Counted from the first letter of the stretch, positions 33,613 through 42,007 are shown. The stretch: 64,000 nt of DNA from CAKSQL01 sp045649415 (GCA_045649415.1 JAZRPY010000006.1:23409-87408), one strand, 5' to 3'. The notes: generated by a model from the sequence alone, not told the origin. Numbers and translations: made by a program.

Positions 33613-34155
33613 ATGGAAATTAGATTAACCCTTCCCCTTAAAAAAGAGGAAAGAGAAAAGCTTAGGGCAGGGGATAGAGTGCTGCTATCAGGTGTGCTTT
33701 ACACTGCAAGAGATGCTGCCCATGAAAGAATGTATAACAACTTTGAAAAAGGTCTGCCCATAGACATAAAGGATCAGGTTATTTATTATGCAGGACCTTG
33801 CCCTGCAAAGCCTGGAGAGGTGATAGGCTCCTGTGGACCAACCACCTCAGGAAGAATGGATGCCTACACTCCACTATTATTAGATGCAGGTCTTGGCGGA
33901 ATGATTGGTAAGGGGGCAAGGAAAGAAGAGGTTATAGACGCTATAAAGAGGAATAAATGTGTGTATTTTGCTGCTATTGGTGGTGCAGGTGCATTGATTG
34001 CACAATGTATCAAAAAAGCAGAGGTTGTGGCTTATGACGACTTAGGCACAGAAGCAATAAGACGACTTGAGGTCGAGGATTTTCCTGTGACTGTTCTTGT
34101 GGATGCAGTGGGAAATGATTTATATGAGATAGGACAGAGGGAATATAGGAAATAG
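33613..34155 (+). CDS. class I fumarase / L-tartrate dehydratase-type beta subunit
   Basis: A 180-residue protein equal to the C-terminal half of class I Fe-S hydro-lyases (FumA C-terminus, TtdB). Visible motifs are GDRVLLSGVLYTARDAAHER, YYAGPCPAKPGE, GSCGPTTSGRMDAYTP and GKGA. In two-subunit enzymes the alpha subunit carries the cluster cysteines; it is not adjacent here and not elsewhere in the window. Fumarate hydratase is the most likely activity if an alpha partner exists, but tartrate or other hydroxy-acids are possible. Start ATG is 1 base after the HAD stop, with weak AAGGA upstream. Confidence 0.88.
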   Translation: MEIRLTLPLKKEEREKLRAGDRVLLSGVLYTARDAAHERMYNNFEKGLPIDIKDQVIYYAGPCPAKPGEVIGSCGPTTSGRMDAYTPLLLDAGLGGMIGKGARKEEVIDAIKRNKCVYFAAIGGAGALIAQCIKKAEVVAYDDLGTEAIRRLEVEDFPVTVLVDAVGNDLYEIGQREYRK

Positions 34156-34475
34156 CTTGAAAAAATGGAAAGACAGATAAAAACCGAGTAGGGAAAATAT
34201 GTGGTAAAAAACGATAATATAGAGTGGTTGAATAGTCTTATTTGTCAAGGGGAAAGGCACTGCCATTCTGCGAACGGGGATGTCCTATAAATATTTCAAT
34301 GGGACATCTTTTACATTCCAGATAAGCATATCCTTTGGAGAAGCAGTAATTGCCTAGCTTCTGTTTTCATAGTCTTCATCTTCCGGTTGTTAAACTTTTG
34401 ATTATAATATATCATATAGAAGGTGTGGAGTCGGCTCAACATAGAAATGGTAAAAATTTTAAAATATAGAGATAT
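34156..34475. other. gene-free region with possible decayed coding DNA
   Basis: No intact gene. On the minus strand a frame of 42 codons (34238-34366) without any start codon reads like a protein tail, including CKRCP and IGHPRSQNGSAFP. A different frame just upstream starts with ATG and could be its broken beginning. A hairpin GATGTCC/GGACATC (34279-34308) followed by TTTT may end the fumarase operon. Confidence 0.35.
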
Positions 34476-34507
34476 AAAAAAAGCTTGTTTTGATACAAGC
34501 TTTTTTT
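34476..34507 (-). terminator. terminator of the XRE regulator gene
   Basis: AAAGCTTGT pairs with ACAAGCTTT around TTTGAT, with long A and T runs on both sides. It reaches into the stop codon of the regulator. Confidence 0.85.
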
Positions 34508-34799
34508 AAAGATTAGATAGTTCAAATTGTTCGATTATGGAATTAACTATTGAAACCTGCTCAGGAGTTAATTTTGAGATGTCAATAGTTTGGTTTCGAT
34601 TCACACCAAGAAGATATTCCATAGATACATTAAACTGGTAAGATAGCTTAACTAGTACATTTAAGCTTGGTAGTCTTTCCTGATTTTCATAGGCGCTTAT
34701 TATAGACTTGTTAACACCTATCCGACCTGCAAGCTCTGTTTGGCTAATCCCTCTTTCGACTCTTAATCTTTTCAAGTTATCTGAAAATTCAGCTTTCAT
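34506..34799 (-). CDS. XRE-family helix-turn-helix regulator
   Basis: A 97-residue DNA-binding protein. The Xre/Cro helix-turn-helix fills residues 6-62: FSDNLKRLRVERGISQTELA, then GVNKSIISAYENQERLPSL and the family end YLLGV. A short helical tail follows (LTPEQVSIVNSIIEQFELSN). ATG 34799 is 9 bases after AAAGGAG; a TTG at 34808 touches that site. It is divergent from the membrane-protein gene and may control it. No phage or plasmid gene is nearby, so this is a lone accessory regulator. Confidence 0.88.
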   Translation of the reverse strand: MKAEFSDNLKRLRVERGISQTELAGRIGVNKSIISAYENQERLPSLNVLVKLSYQFNVSMEYLLGVNRNQTIDISKLTPEQVSIVNSIIEQFELSNL

Positions 34800-34857
34800 T
34801 TTAATCAACTCCTTTTTTTATATTATAGTATTTTAATCTACAATAGGTAAATTTTCG

Positions 34858-34886
34858 TTGACAAATAGTGGAATGACTGATATAAT
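34858..34886 (+). promoter_or_regulatory. full-consensus sigmaA promoter
   Basis: TTGACA (34858-34863), 17 bases, TATAAT (34881-34886), driving the membrane-protein gene. Such a perfect promoter usually needs a repressor; the divergent XRE protein is the obvious candidate. The minus strand carries TTTACC and TATAAT with an 18-base spacer for the regulator itself. Confidence 0.85.
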
Positions 34887-34912
34887 CATTAGTGTTAAGA
34901 GGAGTGGTATAT

Positions 34913-35464
34913 GTGTGTATTATAGGAATAGTAATATTTATTATGAGTATATTTATAATGAATAATGCTGACAACAAAAATATTTATATAGCAGGAATCA
35001 TATTGATGCTTGTGGGGATAATTTTTGTAATTCTTGGATTAACTAATATAGATAGAATGAGGATGAAGCAAATAAGAAACAAGGCCATAATAAAAAAGAT
35101 AATAAAAAAAAGATATGGCAAGCTTAATCCGTCAATAACACTCTCTGATAATTTTTTAATTGATGCTGACAATAAATTTTTTATAGATAATAAAAGGTTG
35201 ATATCCTTTGATAACATTAGGCGTATCACAATTATGGAAGAGGAAAAGCCAGATAAAGATGATTTAAAAAAATGGAAAAAGGAAAAATATTTTAATGTTG
35301 ATAACCTCTGCACAGTTAAGACGGGGAGGACGATAGTATATATAGAATATATGAGTAAGAACGATAAAAAAGTGACCAGAGTTTTTAAATACAATGAAAA
35401 TGATATAATTATAGAAAAAATTAAAAATTTAAAAGGAATTATTGGAGAAAAAATTTATATGTAA
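34913..35464 (+). CDS. hypothetical protein with two membrane helices and a soluble domain
   Basis: A 183-residue protein that I do not recognise. Two hydrophobic helices (about residues 2-17 and 24-43) are joined by a short Asn/Asp loop. A very basic stretch follows (KQIRNKAIIKKIIKKRYGKL), then a mixed soluble domain of about 115 residues with beta-strand pattern (ISFDNIRRITIMEEE, TIVYIEYMSKNDKKVTRVFK), which recalls PH-like domains only loosely. GTG 34913 is chosen because AAGAGGAG lies 8 bases before it; the frame extends up to GTG 34892, which lies at the predicted transcription start. DNA is more AT-rich than its neighbours. Confidence 0.65.
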   Translation: MCIIGIVIFIMSIFIMNNADNKNIYIAGIILMLVGIIFVILGLTNIDRMRMKQIRNKAIIKKIIKKRYGKLNPSITLSDNFLIDADNKFFIDNKRLISFDNIRRITIMEEEKPDKDDLKKWKKEKYFNVDNLCTVKTGRTIVYIEYMSKNDKKVTRVFKYNENDIIIEKIKNLKGIIGEKIYM

Positions 35465-35465
35465 A

Positions 35466-35497
35466 AAAAGAGCTTGCAAAATTTTGCAAGCTCTTTT
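35466..35497. terminator. palindromic bidirectional terminator (membrane protein / tuf)
   Basis: A perfect 32-base palindrome, each arm AAAAGAGCTTGCAAAA, serves the convergent membrane-protein gene and tuf. Confidence 0.92.
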
Positions 35498-35510
35498 AGT
35501 ATGCTATAAA

Positions 35511-36713
35511 TTAGCCATCGATTTCAGATACAACACCTGAACCAACTGTTCTACCACCCTCACGGATAGCGAAACGCAAGCCCTTTTCGATAGCGATAGG
35601 AGTGATAAGCTCAACTTCCATCTTTACATTATCGCCAGGCATACACATTTCTGTACCAGCAGGTAATGTGATAACACCTGTAACGTCAGTTGTTCTGAAA
35701 TAGAACTGAGGTCTGTAGTTGTTGAAGAATGGTGTATGACGGCCACCTTCATCCTTGGTCAATACATAAACTTCACCCTTGAACTTGGTGTGAGGATTGA
35801 TTGAACCAGGCTTAGCCAATACTTGACCACGCTCGATTTCTGTTCTTTGAACACCACGCAACAATGCGCCGATGTTATCACCAGCTTCTGCATAGTCAAG
35901 AAGCTTTCTGAACATTTCGATACCGGTTACAACAACCTTTCTGCTTTCGTCTGTTAAACCAACGATTTCAACTTCTTCGTTGATGTTTAATTGACCTCTT
36001 TCAACTCTACTTGTCGCAACTGTACCACGGCCTGTGATTGAGAAGATATCCTCGATAGGCATCAAGAATGGTAAGTCAGCCTTTCTTTCAGGAGTTGGGA
36101 TGTAGCTATCAACAGCATCCATCAAGTCTAAGATACACTTGTACTCAGGAGCATTGATATCTGTTGATGTTGATTCAAGAACTTGAAGACCTGAACCTGA
36201 AACGATAGGTGTATCGTCACCTGGGAAGTCATACTCGCTAAGCAAGTCTCTGATTTCCATTTCAACTAATTCCATCAATTCTGGATCGTCAACTTGGTCA
36301 GCCTTGTTCATGAATACTACGATGTAAGGAACACCAACCTGACGAGAAAGCAAGATGTGCTCTCTTGTTTGAGGCATTGGGCCATCTGCTGCAGAAACAA
36401 CAAGGATAGCACCGTCCATCTGAGCAGCACCAGTGATCATATTCTTAACATAGTCAGCGTGTCCTGGGCAGTCAACGTGAGCGTAGTGACGGTTGTCAGT
36501 TTCGTACTCAACGTGAGCTGTTGAAATTGTGATACCTCTTTCTCTTTCTTCTGGAGCCTTGTCAATCATGTCATAAGCTTCAAAGCTTGCTTGTCCCTTA
36601 AGTGATAAAACCTTAGTGATAGCAGCTGTTAAAGTTGTCTTACCATGGTCAACGTGTCCAATTGTACCAATGTTTACATGGGGTTTACTTCTTTCAAATT
36701 TTTCCTTTGCCAT
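35511..36713 (-). CDS. tuf: elongation factor Tu
   Basis: A 400-residue EF-Tu, which delivers aminoacyl-tRNA to the ribosome. G1 GHVDHGKTT, DCPGHADYVKNMITGAAQMD, NKADQVDDPE and SGSGLQ mark the GTPase domain; domains 2 and 3 are complete. A small insert near LEVESTSTDINAPEY is common in Clostridia. AAGGAGG lies 9 bases before ATG. It is the last gene of the str operon and also has its own promoter. Confidence 0.98.
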   Translation of the reverse strand: MAKEKFERSKPHVNIGTIGHVDHGKTTLTAAITKVLSLKGQASFEAYDMIDKAPEERERGITISTAHVEYETDNRHYAHVDCPGHADYVKNMITGAAQMDGAILVVSAADGPMPQTREHILLSRQVGVPYIVVFMNKADQVDDPELMELVEMEIRDLLSEYDFPGDDTPIVSGSGLQVLESTSTDINAPEYKCILDLMDAVDSYIPTPERKADLPFLMPIEDIFSITGRGTVATSRVERGQLNINEEVEIVGLTDESRKVVVTGIEMFRKLLDYAEAGDNIGALLRGVQRTEIERGQVLAKPGSINPHTKFKGEVYVLTKDEGGRHTPFFNNYRPQFYFRTTDVTGVITLPAGTEMCMPGDNVKMEVELITPIAIEKGLRFAIREGGRTVGSGVVSEIDG

Positions 36714-36742
36714 TGTAAATTTCCTCCTTATTTGGCATTTTG

Positions 36743-36767
36743 GGAAGGACTTTTAGAAAGTCCTTCC
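36743..36767 (-). promoter_or_regulatory. hairpin in the tuf leader
   Basis: GGAAGGACTTT (36743-36753) pairs with AAAGTCCTTCC (36757-36767), a perfect 11-bp stem with a 3-base loop and no U-run, 30 bases before tuf. Likely a stabilising or processing hairpin. Confidence 0.5.
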
Positions 36768-36802
36768 TTAATGCTTATTTTTATTTTAAATAAACTAATA
36801 AT

Positions 36803-36831
36803 ATTTTACACGATTTTTATGGAAAAATCAA
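36803..36831 (-). promoter_or_regulatory. internal promoter of tuf
   Basis: On the minus strand TTGATT (36826-36831), 17 bases, TAAAAT (36803-36808), within the 132-base fusA-tuf gap. Confidence 0.6.
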
Positions 36832-36845
36832 GTGTTTTTTAAAAA

Positions 36846-38960
36846 TTAACCATTATTCTTTACTCTGTCGTTGATAATCTTTTCCTGAATTGACTTAGGA
36901 ACCTCAGAGTAATGAGATGGTTCCATAGAATATTGACCACGACCCTGAGTTCTTGAACGAAGCTCAGTTGCGTAACCAAACATCTCTGATAGTGGCACCA
37001 TAGCAGTGATTCTTTGTGCACCGCCTGAAATTGCCTCCATCTTTTGAATCATACCTCTTCTTGAGTTAAGGTCGCCCATAACATCACCAAGGTATTCATC
37101 AGGCATGATAACATTAACAAGCATGATAGGCTCCTTAATAACAGGATCTGCCTTCTTCATGCCTTCCTTGAATGCCATAGAAGCGGCAATCTTAAATGCC
37201 ATTTCAGATGAATCGACTTCATGGTAAGAACCATCGTAAAGTGTTACCTTTACATCAACAACATTGTAGCCTGCCAATACACCTGAAAGCATAGCGCCCT
37301 GAACACCGGCATCAACTGCTGGAATATATTCCTTAGGAATAGCACCACCAACAATTGCATTAACGAATTCATAGCCCTTGCCCTCTTCCATTGGCTCAAG
37401 CTTCAATAGTACATGACCATATTGACCTTTACCACCTGATTGACGAGCATACTTGTTTTCAATGTTAACTTCTTTTCTGATAGCTTCACGATATGAAACC
37501 TGTGGTTCACCAACATTAGCTTCAACCTTGAATTCTCTCAAAAGTCTGTCAACAATAATTTCGAGGTGAAGCTCACCCATACCTGCGATAATTGTTTGAC
37601 CTGTTTCTTCATCTGTGTAGGTCTTGAAGGTTGGGTCTTCTTCAGCAAGCTTTGCTAATGCAATACCCATCTTTTCTTGACCAGCCTTAGTTTTTGGCTC
37701 GATCGCAACACGGATAACTGGTTCTGGGAACTCCATAGACTCCAATATAATAGGATTCTTTTCGTCACAAAGTGTATCACCTGTGGTTGTGTTCTTAAGA
37801 CCAACTGCAGCAGCGATATCACCTGAGTAAACTATTGAGATATCCTCTCTGTGATTAGCGTGCATTTGAAGAATTCTTCCCATACGCTCCTTGTTGCCCT
37901 TACAAGCATTAAGAACATAAGAGCCTGATTCAACTGTACCTGAGTAAACTCTGAAGAAGCAAATCTTACCAACGAAGGGGTCGGTTGCGATTTTGAATGC
38001 CAATGCAGCAAATGGCGCATTGTCAGATGAAGGTCTTTCATCCTCTTCCTCAGTATCAGGATTGATACCTTTGATGTTTGGAACATCAATAGGAGCAGGC
38101 ATATAGTCGATAATAGCATCCAATAGCATCTGAACACCCTTGTTTCTGTAGGATGTTCCACAAAGCATAGGAACGATTTCGTTGTTGATGGTTGCCTTTC
38201 TCAAAGCCTTCTTAAGGTCATCTATAGCAATTTCCTCGCCCTCAAGATAAGCCATCATCAATTCCTCATCGGTTTCTGCGATAGACTCAACCATTTTTGC
38301 TCTGTACTCTTCAGCTAATTCAAGCATATCGGCAGGGATTTCTTCCTCGCCGTACTGGGTGCCCATTTCATCATAATAGATTTCAGCCTTCATAGTCATA
38401 AGGTCAATGATACCCTTGAAGGTATCCTCTGAACCGATTGGAAGCTGAATGGGTACTCCGTTAGCATTCAAGCGCTCTTTAACCATTTTAACAACATTAT
38501 AGAAATCTGCGCCCATAATGTCCATCTTATTAACATAAATCATACGGGGAACATTGTAGTCATTAGCCTGACGCCAAACAGTTTCAGACTGAGGCTCAAC
38601 GCCACCCTTAGCACACATAACGGTTACTGAACCGTCAAGAACTCTCAAGGAACGCTGAACCTCAACTGTGAAGTCAACGTGTCCCGGTGTGTCGATAATA
38701 TTGATTCTGTGCATCACATTAGCCTTTGAGCCTTCTTTTTTAGCCCAGAAACAGGTTGTAGCAGCAGAAGTAATTGTGATACCTCTTTCTTGCTCCTGTG
38801 CCATCCAGTCCATAGTACCTGCACCCTCGTGGGTTTCGCCCATCTTATGGATTCGGCCTGTGTAGTACAGAATTCTTTCGGTTGTTGTTGTTTTACCGGC
38901 ATCAATATGAGCCATGATACCAATATTTCTAGTATTTTCCAATGAATATTCTCTACCCAT
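36846..38960 (-). CDS. fusA: elongation factor G
   Basis: A 704-residue EF-G, the translocation GTPase. G1 MAHIDAGKTTTTERILYYTG, DTPGHVDFTVEVQRSLRVLD, NKMDIMGADF and the C-terminal domain IV/V segments (ARQSGGKGQYGHV, SEMFGYATELRSRTQGRGQY) are all present. GGAGG lies 7-8 bases before ATG. Order rpsL-rpsG-fusA-tuf is the classical str operon. Confidence 0.98.
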   Translation of the reverse strand: MGREYSLENTRNIGIMAHIDAGKTTTTERILYYTGRIHKMGETHEGAGTMDWMAQEQERGITITSAATTCFWAKKEGSKANVMHRINIIDTPGHVDFTVEVQRSLRVLDGSVTVMCAKGGVEPQSETVWRQANDYNVPRMIYVNKMDIMGADFYNVVKMVKERLNANGVPIQLPIGSEDTFKGIIDLMTMKAEIYYDEMGTQYGEEEIPADMLELAEEYRAKMVESIAETDEELMMAYLEGEEIAIDDLKKALRKATINNEIVPMLCGTSYRNKGVQMLLDAIIDYMPAPIDVPNIKGINPDTEEEDERPSSDNAPFAALAFKIATDPFVGKICFFRVYSGTVESGSYVLNACKGNKERMGRILQMHANHREDISIVYSGDIAAAVGLKNTTTGDTLCDEKNPIILESMEFPEPVIRVAIEPKTKAGQEKMGIALAKLAEEDPTFKTYTDEETGQTIIAGMGELHLEIIVDRLLREFKVEANVGEPQVSYREAIRKEVNIENKYARQSGGKGQYGHVLLKLEPMEEGKGYEFVNAIVGGAIPKEYIPAVDAGVQGAMLSGVLAGYNVVDVKVTLYDGSYHEVDSSEMAFKIAASMAFKEGMKKADPVIKEPIMLVNVIMPDEYLGDVMGDLNSRRGMIQKMEAISGGAQRITAMVPLSEMFGYATELRSRTQGRGQYSMEPSHYSEVPKSIQEKIINDRVKNNG

Positions 38961-39069
38961 TTATGTGTCCTCCTTTCCTTGTGTCTTTATAACAAAGAAT
39001 TTTCGTTTTTGAATTTAGTATGCATTATATAATAGGAAACAATTCCTAAATATAAAACATTTCGGGATA

Positions 39070-39540
39070 CTACCAACGATAGTGTGCGAAAGCTCTGTTA
39101 GCTTCAGCCATCTTATGAGTATCCTCACGCTTCTTAACTGAACTACCTGTTCCGTTAATAGCGTCAAGCAATTCGTTTGCAAGTCTTTCCTTCATGGTCT
39201 TTTCGTTACGCTCTCTTGAGTAACGGGTTAACCATCTCAAACCTAAGGTTTGTCTACGCTCAGGACGAACTTCCATAGGAACTTGGTAGGTTGCACCACC
39301 AACGCGTCTTGCCTTTACTTCAAGTACAGGCATGATAGCCTCAAGTGCTTCTTGGAATACTTCCAATGGGTCACGCCCGGTCTTTTCCTTTACGATATCA
39401 AAAGCATCGTAAACAATCTTCTGTGCAACACCCTTTTTACCGTCAAGCATAATATTGTTGATTAGCTTAGTAACAACAACGCTATTGTAGATAGGGTCTG
39501 CAAGAACCTCTCTTTTTGCAATATAACCTTTTCTTGGCAC
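39070..39540 (-). CDS. rpsG: 30S ribosomal protein S7
   Basis: A 156-residue S7, the assembly protein of the 30S head. MPRKGYIAKREVLADPIYNS, the conserved GGATYQVPMEVRPERRQTL and the end ANRAFAHYRW are diagnostic. The start is GTG at 39540: AAGGAGGGA ends 7 bases before it. A longer frame from ATG 39558 would run through the ribosome-binding site. Confidence 0.97.
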   Translation of the reverse strand: MPRKGYIAKREVLADPIYNSVVVTKLINNIMLDGKKGVAQKIVYDAFDIVKEKTGRDPLEVFQEALEAIMPVLEVKARRVGGATYQVPMEVRPERRQTLGLRWLTRYSRERNEKTMKERLANELLDAINGTGSSVKKREDTHKMAEANRAFAHYRW

Positions 39541-39714
39541 GTTACTTCCCTCCTTCATAATAATGAGCAGTATAAACTGCTGATAATGAATATCACCGGT
39601 ACTCTGGGTTTAATTTTTCAAAACCCCGTGTGTGCGTATGCGACTTATATTTTGAATATAACGCGATATGCACTAATCATGTGATACATTTACAACGCAA
39701 AACCTGTTAGCTTA
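39541..39714 (-). promoter_or_regulatory. rpsL-rpsG spacer with leader hairpin
   Basis: A 174-base gap, long for this operon. It holds AGCAGT (39566-39571) pairing with ACTGCT (39576-39581) just before the rpsG ribosome-binding site. S7 represses its own operon in enteric bacteria at this gap; whether this RNA does so is not known. Confidence 0.35.
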
Positions 39715-40137
39715 TTATTTCTTTTCAGGCTTTGGCCTCTTAGCGCCGTACTTAGAACGGCTCTGCATTCTCTTGGCAACACCTTGTGTATCAAGTGTAC
39801 CTCTGATAATGTGATATCTGGTACCTGGAAGGTCTTTAACTCTTCCGCCTCTGATTAACACAACGCTATGTTCCTGAAGATTGTGACCGATACCTGGAAT
39901 GTATGCAGTTACTTCAATTCCGTTAGTAAGCTTTACTCTGGCAATCTTACGAAGAGCTGAGTTAGGCTTCTTAGGAGTTGCAGTTCTTACTGCTGTACAT
40001 ACACCTCTCTTTTGTGGTGAGCTGTGGTCATTGGTCTTTTTCTTCAAAGAGTTCAAACTCTTCTGGAGCGCAGGAGCAGTTGACTTCTTAACTGAAGTTT
40101 GTCTGCCCTTTCTAACCAATTGATTAAATGTTGGCAT
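39715..40137 (-). CDS. rpsL: 30S ribosomal protein S12
   Basis: A 140-residue S12, part of the decoding centre. TATPKKPNSALRKIARVKL and GGRVKDLPGTRYHIIRGTLD carry the two lysines whose change gives streptomycin resistance; both are wild type. A short insert around residues 25-45 is normal for Bacillota. Confidence 0.98.
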   Translation of the reverse strand: MPTFNQLVRKGRQTSVKKSTAPALQKSLNSLKKKTNDHSSPQKRGVCTAVRTATPKKPNSALRKIARVKLTNGIEVTAYIPGIGHNLQEHSVVLIRGGRVKDLPGTRYHIIRGTLDTQGVAKRMQSRSKYGAKRPKPEKK

Positions 40138-40212
40138 ACCGTGTTACACCTCTCTTTCTTTGAAAATGATTTATATTATAACACACCTGTTTGGGATGTG
40201 GTATAAACAAGG

Positions 40213-40455
40213 TTATTTTAAAACTGCTGCACAGGATGCACCCACATCTATGCTGCAAAGCTTACCTAAAGCCTTTCTTGATTCTGCCTCACAAAAGGGA
40301 ACACCCTTTTGGTTGCAGACCTCTTTTATAGGGAGCAGAATTTTATCGTCACAGTCGCAGGCTATATAGACCTTTGAAACGGAGTCTGCCAAAAGAGCAT
40401 TCATAACCTCTTTAAAGCCGATTTTTAAATTGTTTTTATCCAATCCGTCAACCAT
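40213..40455 (-). CDS. L7Ae/YbxF-family K-turn RNA-binding protein
   Basis: An 80-residue protein of the bacterial L7Ae-like group (YbxF/RplGB), which binds kink-turn RNA. The core KIGFKEVMNALLADSVSKVY, IACDCDDKILLPIKEVCNQK and GVPFCEAESRKALGKLCSID fits. In most Bacillota it sits between rpoC and rpsL; here it is the first gene of the operon. It has three or more extra cysteines, as many anaerobes do. ATG 40455 has only a weak ribosome-binding site. Confidence 0.88.
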   Translation of the reverse strand: MVDGLDKNNLKIGFKEVMNALLADSVSKVYIACDCDDKILLPIKEVCNQKGVPFCEAESRKALGKLCSIDVGASCAAVLK

Positions 40456-40508
40456 GACCTATTCTTTTCCTTCCATATTATAATCTGCTTTACACCATAA
40501 GCTATACA

Positions 40509-40538
40509 AGTATATCAAAAAGTATTAGTAAATGTCAA
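40509..40538 (-). promoter_or_regulatory. promoter of the L7Ae-rpsL-rpsG-fusA-tuf operon
   Basis: On the minus strand TTGACA (40533-40538), 18 bases, TATACT (40509-40514), about 55 bases before the L7Ae-type gene. Confidence 0.75.
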
Positions 40539-40785
40539 GTGTTTTTTTAAAAATAATCTCCAAAAAATGCTGAATTTACGCCACATTCAAGGTGTTCATT
40601 ATGTGCATAATGACGCTGTGCACAAGGTGTAGTGTTTAAGGGCTTTAAAAATCTACAATATATAGTAATTTCGAGGGATTACATAAATAGCTACAAAAAT
40701 TTATAGTATTTTGTGTATTTTATTTGGTAAAAACTCCAAAATTTAAAAAAACAAGGTAAAATGTCATAAATTTAACAAAATACTC

Positions 40786-40814
40786 TTGTATATTTTCAAG
40801 TTTTGAGGTAAAAT
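40786..40814 (+). promoter_or_regulatory. promoter of gap
   Basis: TTGTAT (40786-40791), 17 bases, TAAAAT (40809-40814), giving a leader of about 78 bases. Confidence 0.65.
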
Positions 40815-40898
40815 ATAAAATGATAGGCTTACAGGGGGAGAAATATCTTCCAACTTAAAGCTTAATTTAAAAATTAAATTTTTAGGAGGATGTTAATC

Positions 40899-41912
40899 AT
40901 GGCAGTTAAAGTTGCGATTAATGGTTTTGGTCGTATCGGACGTTTGGCTTTCAGACAAATGTTTGGTGCAGAGGGTTATGAAATTGTTGCAATCAACGAT
41001 TTAACAGACCCAAAAATGTTGGCTCACTTATTGAAGTATGACTCTTCACAAGGCAGATATGACGGTCACACCGTTGAGGCTGCTGAGGGTGCAATCATTG
41101 TTGATGGTAAGAAAATCACTATTTACAGCGAGCCAAAGGCTGCTGATTTACCATGGGGTAAAATTGGCGTAGATGTTGTTTTGGAATGTACAGGTTTCTA
41201 CTGCTCAAAGGAAAAGAGCCAGGCTCACATTGATGCAGGTGCAAAGAAGGTTGTTATTTCTGCTCCTGCAGGAAACGATCTTAAAACAATCGTATTCAGC
41301 GTAAACGAGGATACTTTAACAGCTGAGGACACAATCATTTCAGCTGCTTCTTGTACAACAAACTGCTTAGCTCCAATGGCTAAGGCTTTGAACGATTTCG
41401 CACCAATCCAATCAGGTATCATGGCTACAATCCATGCATACACAGGTGACCAGATGATTCTTGACGGTCCACACAGAAAGGGCGATTTGAGAAGAGCAAG
41501 AGCAGGTGCTGTAAATATCGTTCCTAACTCAACAGGTGCAGCTAAGGCTATCGGCTTGGTTATCCCTGAGTTGAACGGTAAGCTTATCGGTTCTGCACAA
41601 AGAGTTCCTGTTCCAACAGGCTCAACAACAATTCTTACTGCAGTTGTTAAGGGCAAGGATATCACAAAAGAGGGTATCAATGCTGCAATGAAGGCTGCTG
41701 CTTCAGAATCATTCGGCTACAACGAGGACGAAATTGTTTCTTCAGATATCATTGGTATCCGTTACGGTTCATTGTTTGATGCTACTCAGACAATGGTATG
41801 TAAGATTTCTGATGACTTATATGAGGTTCAGGTTGTTTCATGGTATGACAACGAAAACTCATACACAAGCCAGATGGTAAGAACAATTAAGTATTTTGCT
41901 GAATTGAACTAA
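40899..41912 (+). CDS. gap: glyceraldehyde-3-phosphate dehydrogenase, type I
   Basis: A 337-residue NAD-dependent glycolytic GAPDH. The Rossmann start VAINGFGRIGRLAFRQ, Asp34 in AINDL (NAD preference), the catalytic Cys152 in SAASCTTNCLAP and the catalytic His in HAYTGDQ are visible. TAGGAGG ends 10 bases before ATG 40899; ATG 40890 overlaps that site, so the shorter form is chosen. It stands alone, not joined to pgk or tpi, and ends in a strong terminator. Codon use is that of a highly expressed gene. Confidence 0.97.
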   Translation: MAVKVAINGFGRIGRLAFRQMFGAEGYEIVAINDLTDPKMLAHLLKYDSSQGRYDGHTVEAAEGAIIVDGKKITIYSEPKAADLPWGKIGVDVVLECTGFYCSKEKSQAHIDAGAKKVVISAPAGNDLKTIVFSVNEDTLTAEDTIISAASCTTNCLAPMAKALNDFAPIQSGIMATIHAYTGDQMILDGPHRKGDLRRARAGAVNIVPNSTGAAKAIGLVIPELNGKLIGSAQRVPVPTGSTTILTAVVKGKDITKEGINAAMKAAASESFGYNEDEIVSSDIIGIRYGSLFDATQTMVCKISDDLYEVQVVSWYDNENSYTSQMVRTIKYFAELN

Positions 41913-41927
41913 TCTTATACTGAATTT

Positions 41928-41965
41928 AAAAATCGCTTATCCTATTGGATAGGCGATTTTTTTTT
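41928..41965 (+). terminator. terminator after gap
   Basis: AAAAATCGC (41928-41936) pairs with GCGATTTTT (41953-41961), with an inner TATCC/GGATA pair and a T-run. Confidence 0.92.
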
Positions 41966-41999
41966 GTGCCTTTTTTCGTTCTAAAGCAGAAAACTTGTA

Positions 42000-42007
42000 C
42001 ATATAAT
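42000..42007 (+). promoter_or_regulatory. candidate sigmaE -10 box for the spoIIIA operon
   Basis: CATATAAT matches the sigmaE -10 CATACAAT at 7 of 8 positions, about 35 bases before spoIIIAA. The -35 is not convincing. spoIIIA is sigmaE-controlled in Bacillus. Confidence 0.35.

Larger units (their letters stand above)
40456..40898. promoter_or_regulatory. divergent control region between the str operon and gap
   Basis: No gene is seen. It holds the str promoter (minus), the gap promoter (plus), and between them a perfect inverted repeat at 40596-40613 flanked by two CAAGGTGT copies. Confidence 0.55.
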
